NCBI GenBank assembly: GCA_965275905.1
Contig: CBDHYJ010000077.1
Location: 62,001-126,000, forward strand
DNA from: CBDAQD01 sp965275905
Lineage (GTDB): Bacteria; Pseudomonadota; Alphaproteobacteria; Rhizobiales; JAJFHC01
Length of the DNA: 64,000 nt
Reading direction: 5' to 3'
This document shows positions 59,268 to 64,000 of the stretch, in pieces (the first letter of the stretch is position 1; every line of letters starts with the position of its first letter). The notes under the pieces were generated by a model that saw only the letters and a list, made by a program, of their open reading frames with translations, ran no database searches and was not told the DNA's origin. The translations under genes were made by a program, and so were the position numbers.

Positions 59268-60248
59268 TCACCCCGCGCCATCCCCCTCCCCGGCGTAACG
59301 CACCCTGTCCGCCACGGCGGGCAGCACGGCGGCAATCGCCTCGCGCAGGCGGGCCGCGACGGCGTCGGCCAGCAGCACCGGCAGTTCGCCCAGTTCGCGC
59401 GAGCGGGCAACGAGCGTCAGTTCGCGCTGGAACCCGGGGATCGGCAGCGGATGGGTGGCAAACCCCATGCCCTCGACGGCGGCGTCGAGCAAGAGCGTCG
59501 GCGTCATGATGGCGAAGCCCCGGCCGGCCGAAACCATGGCCGCAACCATGGACGAGCGGTCGGCCTCGAACACGCGCGGGATTTCGAGCCGGACTCGGCG
59601 CAGGTGCTGGTCGGTCCAGCGCCCGACCGGCAGGTCCGGCGAGAACCTGATCATAGGCAGGTCGCACGCAAGTGCCGCCAGATCGTCCACCGGCCCGGAA
59701 AACTCCGGCGGCGTCACCAGCACGAAAGCCTCCTTCATGAGGGCCGTGCGCTCCAGCCCGTCAACGTCGTATAGCGCGTCCGACGTGATCACCACGTCGG
59801 CCTGGCGGTTGCGCAGCAGGTCCTGGTGGTCGGTGGCGAGCCCGGCATGGATCGCCACTTCAGGAATCGACAGGCGGTCGCGCGCCAGCGCCACGACCGT
59901 GGGCGTGAGCGTGGTGGCGATCGAGGCGAGGATGCCGATGCGCAGCATGGGCATGGGCGCGGAGTCGAGCCGGCGCACGTCCGATTTGAGATCCTCGATC
60001 TCGTTCAGGATGCGCGCCGCGCGCCGGTGCAGCGAGATGCCCGCCTGGGTCAGCTCGATGGGGCGCGAGGAGCGGTCAAGCAGTCGCGTGCCGAGCGCGT
60101 CCTCCAATGAGCGCAGGTGCTGGGAGGCGGCCGACTGGGTCATGCCCAGCATCTCGGCGGCGCGCGTCACATGGCGCGTCTCGACCACGGTCGAGAACAC
60201 CTCCATGGCGCGGAACAGGTTGAAATCGAAGCCAGAGCGGTTGGACAT
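59268..60248 (-). CDS. LysR-family transcriptional regulator
   Basis: A 326-residue regulator from ATG 60248 (MSNRSGFDFNLFRAMEVFSTVVETRHVTRAAEMLGMTQSAASQHLRSLEDALG), with effector domain of the NocR/NAC type after residue 95. It is encoded in the same direction as, and 87 bases downstream of, the molybdopterin oxidoreductase, so it may be cotranscribed or regulate it. Ligand unknown. Confidence 0.93.
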   Translation of the reverse strand: MSNRSGFDFNLFRAMEVFSTVVETRHVTRAAEMLGMTQSAASQHLRSLEDALGTRLLDRSSRPIELTQAGISLHRRAARILNEIEDLKSDVRRLDSAPMPMLRIGILASIATTLTPTVVALARDRLSIPEVAIHAGLATDHQDLLRNRQADVVITSDALYDVDGLERTALMKEAFVLVTPPEFSGPVDDLAALACDLPMIRFSPDLPVGRWTDQHLRRVRLEIPRVFEADRSSMVAAMVSAGRGFAIMTPTLLLDAAVEGMGFATHPLPIPGFQRELTLVARSRELGELPVLLADAVAARLREAIAAVLPAVADRVRYAGEGDGAG

Positions 60249-60335
60249 GGGCACACCGGATGCACTCTGAAAGCATAAAATAAGCAACAGCTAATTTAGT
60301 GGAATTCGCCAATGAAATGAAGGCACTTAGCACCT

Positions 60336-62444
60336 TCAGGTTGTTGCAACCCCCACCCGTGCATCATTGATCGTCGGGGCCTGGCCGATGGCGGCGGACT
60401 TATGAGAGACCAGCGTGTTGACCGTCGGGCCGCCGACGTGTTTACGCCAGAAGCCGTGGGTGATGACGACGACGCCGGGGAGCGTGTCGTCGGTAACTTT
60501 CGCCGTCGCGCGGACCTCGCCCTGATGATTGAAGACGCGCACGGTCTCGCCATCGGCGATGCCAAGCGATCCCGCGTCGTCCGGGTGGATCCACACAGGC
60601 TGGACGTCGGAACCGGCGTTGAGGTTGGCGTAGCCGGAGTTCAGGAAGTGGTGGGTCTTGGGCGAAAGCAGCGTGAAGGGGTGGTCCGAAGGCTCGGCTT
60701 CGCAGTAGTCGGGGACGGGGTCGACGGTGGAAGCAGCATGCCTGTGCTCCTGTCCGCCGGTCCAGCCCTGGCGGTAGACCTCGAGGATGGCGCCGCCTTC
60801 GTCGGCGGCGGAGCTTGCGAACTCGACCTTGCCCGAGGGCGTCGGGAACCGGCCGTTGCCGTGCGGCAGGCGTTCGTCCGCCGCCCCCACCTTCAGCTTC
60901 GCGTAACCCGTCTCCATCAGGCCGTCGAGCGTGATGCCCTCAAGCTGAGGCGCGTTCCAGTCGAGTGCCCCTTCCATCAGCTCGCGATCGGAGCGGTGCA
61001 GGTCCTCGTCCTCCATCCCCATGGCGCGGGCGAGCCGGCGGAACAGCTCGGCATTGGAGAACGCCTCGCCCACCGGTGCCACCGCCGGCCGGTTGAGCTG
61101 CAGCGAGAAATGCCCCCAGCTGAACATCAGGTCCCACTGCTCAAGCTGGCTCGCCGCCGGCAGCACGATGTCGGCATAGTCCGTGGCGTCGGCGGGGAAG
61201 ATCTCGCTCACCACCGTGAAGAGGTCGTCGCGTTCGAGCCCGCGCACCACGCCCTCCTGGTCAGCCGGTGCGGTAAGCGGGTTGGCGTTGTAGACGAAGA
61301 GCGCCTTTACGGGCGGGTCAGCGTCGGTTTTGAGCGCGCCGGCCAGCCCGAAGACGTTGACCGCACGCCGGCCGGCCTCGATCAGGTCGGCGCGGGTGAT
61401 CGCTCCCCGCGCGATCGGAAAGGTTGCCTGCGGGTGCTGGAACATGCCTCCGCCGACGTGGCGCCAGGCGCCGGTGAGCGCGGGAAGACACGCGACCGCG
61501 CGGACCGCGTCCGGCCCGTTGCGCGTGCGCTCCAGCGCCACGCCCGTGCGGATGGCCGTGGGGTGCGTCGACACATAGGCCCGGGCGAGCCTCACGATCT
61601 CGTCTTCGGGCACCCCGGTGATGGCGGCGGCGCGGGCCGGCGGGTATTGAGCGGCGCGGGCCTTCAGGTCTTCGAAACCCAGCGTGTGGTCGGCAACGTA
61701 AGCCGCGTCGACCGCGCCGTCCTCGACGATCTGATGGATGAGGGCCAGCGCCAGGGCCACATCCGTGCCGGGACGCGGGCGGATGTGCCAGTCGGCGCGC
61801 GCGGCCGTGCGGCTGCGCAAGGGGTCGATCACCACCAAGGTCGCGCCCGCCTTCATGGCGTCCTTGACGAAACGCCAGTGGTGCATGGCGGTCGAGACGA
61901 TGTTGATGCCCCAGAGGATGATCAGCTTGGCGTGGGCAAAACTCTCCGGGTCGACGCCGCCGGTCGGCCCGCAGACCATGCGGAAGGCCCTGGACGCGCC
62001 GGAATTGCAGAAGGTGCGCTCGGCGACGGCGGCCCCCAGCCGGTTGAAGAAGCGGTCGCCGCAGTGCAGGCCGTTGAGCAGGCCTTGCGAGCCCAGATAG
62101 CTGAAGGGCAGGATGGTTTCCGCGCCGTGTTCGGCGATGATCGAGCGGAAGCGCGTGGCGATCTCGCCCAGCGCCTCGTCCCAGGTGATGCGCTCGAACT
62201 GCCCGGCGCCTTTCGGCCCGGTGCGCCGCAGGGGATGCAGGATGCGGTCCGGCGCATACATGCGCTTCTCGAACGACTTTACTTTCGCGCACAGGACGCC
62301 GTGGGTGAACGGATGGTCATGGCGGCCGCGCACGGAGATCACCCGGCCATCGCGGACCACCGACTCCATGGCGCAATTGTCCGGGCAGTCGTGCTGGCAG
62401 GCGCCGTAGACTATGGTCTCGGCTGTGGTCTCGGTTTCGCTCAC
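60336..62444 (-). CDS. Molybdopterin-dependent oxidoreductase with N-terminal [4Fe-4S] (DMSO reductase family)
   Basis: A 702-residue enzyme from GTG 62444 (MSETETTAETIVYGACQHDCPDNC; AGAGG upstream). The cluster motif is CxxxxCxxxC (CQHDCPDNC) with the fourth Cys in HGVLCAK. Then the molybdopterin domains: RMYAPDRILHPLRRTGPKG, FCNSGASRAFRMVCGPTGGVDPE, LIILWGINIVSTAMHH, VFIYNANPLTAP-like and the C-terminal dinucleotide-binding KTHHFLNSGYANL. Subgroup is not assignable by eye; no partner subunits are seen, so it probably uses a soluble electron donor or acceptor. Confidence 0.92.
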   Translation of the reverse strand: MSETETTAETIVYGACQHDCPDNCAMESVVRDGRVISVRGRHDHPFTHGVLCAKVKSFEKRMYAPDRILHPLRRTGPKGAGQFERITWDEALGEIATRFRSIIAEHGAETILPFSYLGSQGLLNGLHCGDRFFNRLGAAVAERTFCNSGASRAFRMVCGPTGGVDPESFAHAKLIILWGINIVSTAMHHWRFVKDAMKAGATLVVIDPLRSRTAARADWHIRPRPGTDVALALALIHQIVEDGAVDAAYVADHTLGFEDLKARAAQYPPARAAAITGVPEDEIVRLARAYVSTHPTAIRTGVALERTRNGPDAVRAVACLPALTGAWRHVGGGMFQHPQATFPIARGAITRADLIEAGRRAVNVFGLAGALKTDADPPVKALFVYNANPLTAPADQEGVVRGLERDDLFTVVSEIFPADATDYADIVLPAASQLEQWDLMFSWGHFSLQLNRPAVAPVGEAFSNAELFRRLARAMGMEDEDLHRSDRELMEGALDWNAPQLEGITLDGLMETGYAKLKVGAADERLPHGNGRFPTPSGKVEFASSAADEGGAILEVYRQGWTGGQEHRHAASTVDPVPDYCEAEPSDHPFTLLSPKTHHFLNSGYANLNAGSDVQPVWIHPDDAGSLGIADGETVRVFNHQGEVRATAKVTDDTLPGVVVITHGFWRKHVGGPTVNTLVSHKSAAIGQAPTINDARVGVATT

Positions 62445-62510
62445 GGCAGACCTCTGCTGTTTCCGGATGATGATAGCGCAGGACGGGGAGCGACGCAGCG
62501 CCTCTCCCCT

Positions 62511-62632
62511 TGTCATGCCGGACAAGCGGAGCGCGATCCGGCATCCAGCGTGAAACGCCAAGCCTGAGTGTGGCGCTGGATCCCGTGTCTGCGGCGCGCC
62601 GCTTTGCGCTGCACCGCGCACGGGATGACAGA
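62511..62632. repeat. Two adjacent palindromic repeats, including REP-like copy 3
   Basis: First unit: ATGCCGGA (62515-62522) / TCCGGCAT (62537-62544). Second: ATCCCGTG (62580-62587) / CACGGGAT (62619-62626), with inner CTGCGGCGCGCC and GCGCTGCACCGCGCA words matching the copies at 55092 and 59180. Intergenic between two divergent genes. Confidence 0.7.
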
Positions 62633-62743
62633 GGAGAGTGGCCGGGAAGCTATTATTAGAATCCCTAATGATGAGCGGCGGGCGTTGCGCGGGCGCGGGC
62701 GGTCGTCTCTAGTTCGGGTCGGGACCAGCAGCGGGACAGGCGC

Positions 62744-64000
62744 ATGGCGGCACGGCCGAAAGAGGCGGAAACGGTGATCATCGGCGGGGGCGTGATCGGC
62801 CTCTCCGTCGCCTATCACCTCGCCCGCCTCGGCGCCTCCGACGTCATCCTGCTGGAACGCAACCAGTTGACGAGCGGCACGTCGTGGCATGCGGCAGGCA
62901 TCGTCGGCCCGTTGCGCGCGAGCTTCAACCTGACGCAGCTTTCGGTCTATGCGACCGAACTGTTCGAAACCCTTGAAGCCGAGACCGGCCAGGCGACGGG
63001 GTACCGGCGCACGGGCGGCCTGTGGCTTGCGCAGACCGACGACCGGCTGACGGAACTCAGACGCATCGCCGCCATGGGCGACATCACCGGGCTGCACGCG
63101 GAGATTCTCACGCCGGCGGAAGCCAGCGAACGCTCCCCGATGCTCGATGTGGCCGGGCTCACCGGCGCGCTCTGGGTCGAAGAGGACGGCCAGGCCAATC
63201 CGGTCGACGTCTGCATGGCCTATGCGAAGGGCGCGCGCGCGGGCGGGGTGCGGATTTTCGAGGAGACGGGCGTTGCCGGTGTCGTCGCGACGGACGGCGC
63301 GGTGGCGGGCGTGGAACTCGCGTCCGGCGAGACGATCCGCTGCACACGCGTGGTCAACTGCGCGGGCGCGTGGGCGTGCAACCTCGCGCGGAGCTCGGGC
63401 GTGACGCTGCCGCTCCAGGCCGTCGAACACATGTATGTGGTGACCGAGCCGGTCGAGGGCCTCAGCGCACCCTTCCCCATCGTGCGCGATCTCGACGCCC
63501 GCACCTATCTCAAGGAGGACGCGGGCAAGCTCGTGGTCGGCTGGTTCGAAGACAATGCCAAGGCCTGGCGGCCGGACGCAAGCGGGCCGGACGCACCGTT
63601 CCTGGAGCTGCCGGAGGACTGGGCGCAGGCCGAACCCTACGTGGAAGCCGCGATGGCGCGGATGCCCGTGCTGGAGCGGACGGGCATCCAGCATTTCATG
63701 GTCGGCCCTGAGAGCTTCACGCCCGACACGCGCCAGGCCATGGGCGAGGCGCCGGAGGTTCGGAACTATTTCGTTGCCGCCGGGTTCAACTCCATCGGCA
63801 TCGTCTCGTCGGCGGGTGCGGGCAAGGTGCTGGCCGAATGGATTACCGGCGGCGAGCCGCCCCTGGACCTCTGGGACGTGGACGTGGCGCGTTTCGAGCC
63901 GCATCACGGGCAGCGTTCTTTCCTTGAGGCGCGTGTGGCCGAAGCGGTCTCGAACCAGTTCGCCATGCACTGGCCGTTCAAGCAGATGACGACGGGCCGG
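62744..64000 (+). CDS. Dimethylglycine/sarcosine dehydrogenase-like FAD oxidoreductase, C-terminus cut by window
   Basis: 419 visible residues from ATG 62744, no stop before the end. FAD motif ETVIIGGGVIGLSVAYHLARLGASDVILLERNQLTSGTSWHAAGIVG (DAO family, with the TSGTSWHAAG loop that marks dimethylglycine/sarcosine dehydrogenases carrying covalent FAD), then ALWVEEDGQANPVDVC, TPDTRQAMGEAPEVRNYFVAAGFNSIGI. If complete, a GcvT-like folate domain should follow. Divergent from the molybdopterin oxidoreductase. Together with the MttB-type gene it points to demethylation of glycine betaine derivatives (inference). Confidence 0.9.
   Translation, partial: MAARPKEAETVIIGGGVIGLSVAYHLARLGASDVILLERNQLTSGTSWHAAGIVGPLRASFNLTQLSVYATELFETLEAETGQATGYRRTGGLWLAQTDDRLTELRRIAAMGDITGLHAEILTPAEASERSPMLDVAGLTGALWVEEDGQANPVDVCMAYAKGARAGGVRIFEETGVAGVVATDGAVAGVELASGETIRCTRVVNCAGAWACNLARSSGVTLPLQAVEHMYVVTEPVEGLSAPFPIVRDLDARTYLKEDAGKLVVGWFEDNAKAWRPDASGPDAPFLELPEDWAQAEPYVEAAMARMPVLERTGIQHFMVGPESFTPDTRQAMGEAPEVRNYFVAAGFNSIGIVSSAGAGKVLAEWITGGEPPLDLWDVDVARFEPHHGQRSFLEARVAEAVSNQFAMHWPFKQMTTGR

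Noticed and set aside
62513..63970. 485-codon open frame on the minus strand at the window end
   Set aside because: It is antisense to the dimethylglycine dehydrogenase-like gene, whose FAD motifs are unmistakable.
1..64000. CRISPR arrays, tRNA and rRNA genes, prophage or integrase genes
   Set aside because: None seen; no regularly spaced direct repeats, and intergenic gaps are short or filled by the palindromes described.

Overview
The window is GC-rich, densely coded DNA with alphaproteobacterial character: RTX/type I secretion, a liv-type ABC transporter fused to a catabolic operon, MttB-family methyltransferase, hydantoinase/oxoprolinase genes and REP-like palindromes. I infer a free-living, probably marine or soil alphaproteobacterium (Hyphomicrobiales-like). 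No rRNA, tRNA, CRISPR or prophage was seen. The genus is not determinable from what I can read.

Layout. 1-11.2 kb (minus): a type I secretion system (HlyD-like adaptor cut by the window start, ABC exporter) behind a 2623-residue RTX protein that joins an ExeM/NucH-type nuclease, a PhoX-type phosphatase and a 5'-nucleotidase-type module. A candidate PHO-box array lies upstream, so this looks like a phosphate-scavenging secretion locus. 11.3-13.1 kb: divergent LysR/SDR pair. 13.2-14.7 kb: orphan eCIS-core (DUF4157) metallopeptidase-like protein. 14.9-22.8 kb (plus): peptide/amide operon with M20 hydrolase, prolidase-like amidohydrolase and a Dpp/Opp-type ABC transporter; its ATPase carries two +1 frameshifts. 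22.8-28.5 kb: stress-type island with an ECF sigma factor and its YciI/DGPF partner, GST, VOC, TfoX-N and DUF2461 genes on one side, and ArsR, AHSA1 and DUF899 genes on the other, sharing two inverted-repeat operators. 28.5-29.7 kb: an aromatic-ring FAD monooxygenase.

29.7-43.9 kb (minus): the most striking region. It is one long, translationally coupled operon: GntR regulator, LivK, a 272-bp MITE, LivH-M-G-F, aconitase-family large and small subunits, a KRCGH lyase of the isocitrate lyase family, HyuB-HyuA, an isochorismatase-like hydrolase that lacks the usual Cys, and an FAD oxidoreductase. I infer import and breakdown of a cyclic imide/lactam or alkylmaleate-type compound to pyruvate plus a carboxylic acid. 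A divergent tautomerase-SnoaL fusion protein is next to it.

44.6-54.8 kb: TPR protein; a GbsR-regulated DUF4166/DCC operon with an operator palindrome on its own start codon; DUF1905 protein; secreted copper amine oxidase; PdxH; DUF6064 membrane protein; Tat-exported aldo/keto reductase. 55-64 kb: sulfotransferase, MttB-superfamily methyltransferase (one +1 frameshift) and class III aminotransferase in one operon, then LysR, a molybdopterin oxidoreductase and the start of a dimethylglycine/sarcosine dehydrogenase-like gene. This region suggests methylated-amine metabolism, and its intergenic gaps hold a family of palindromic repeats.
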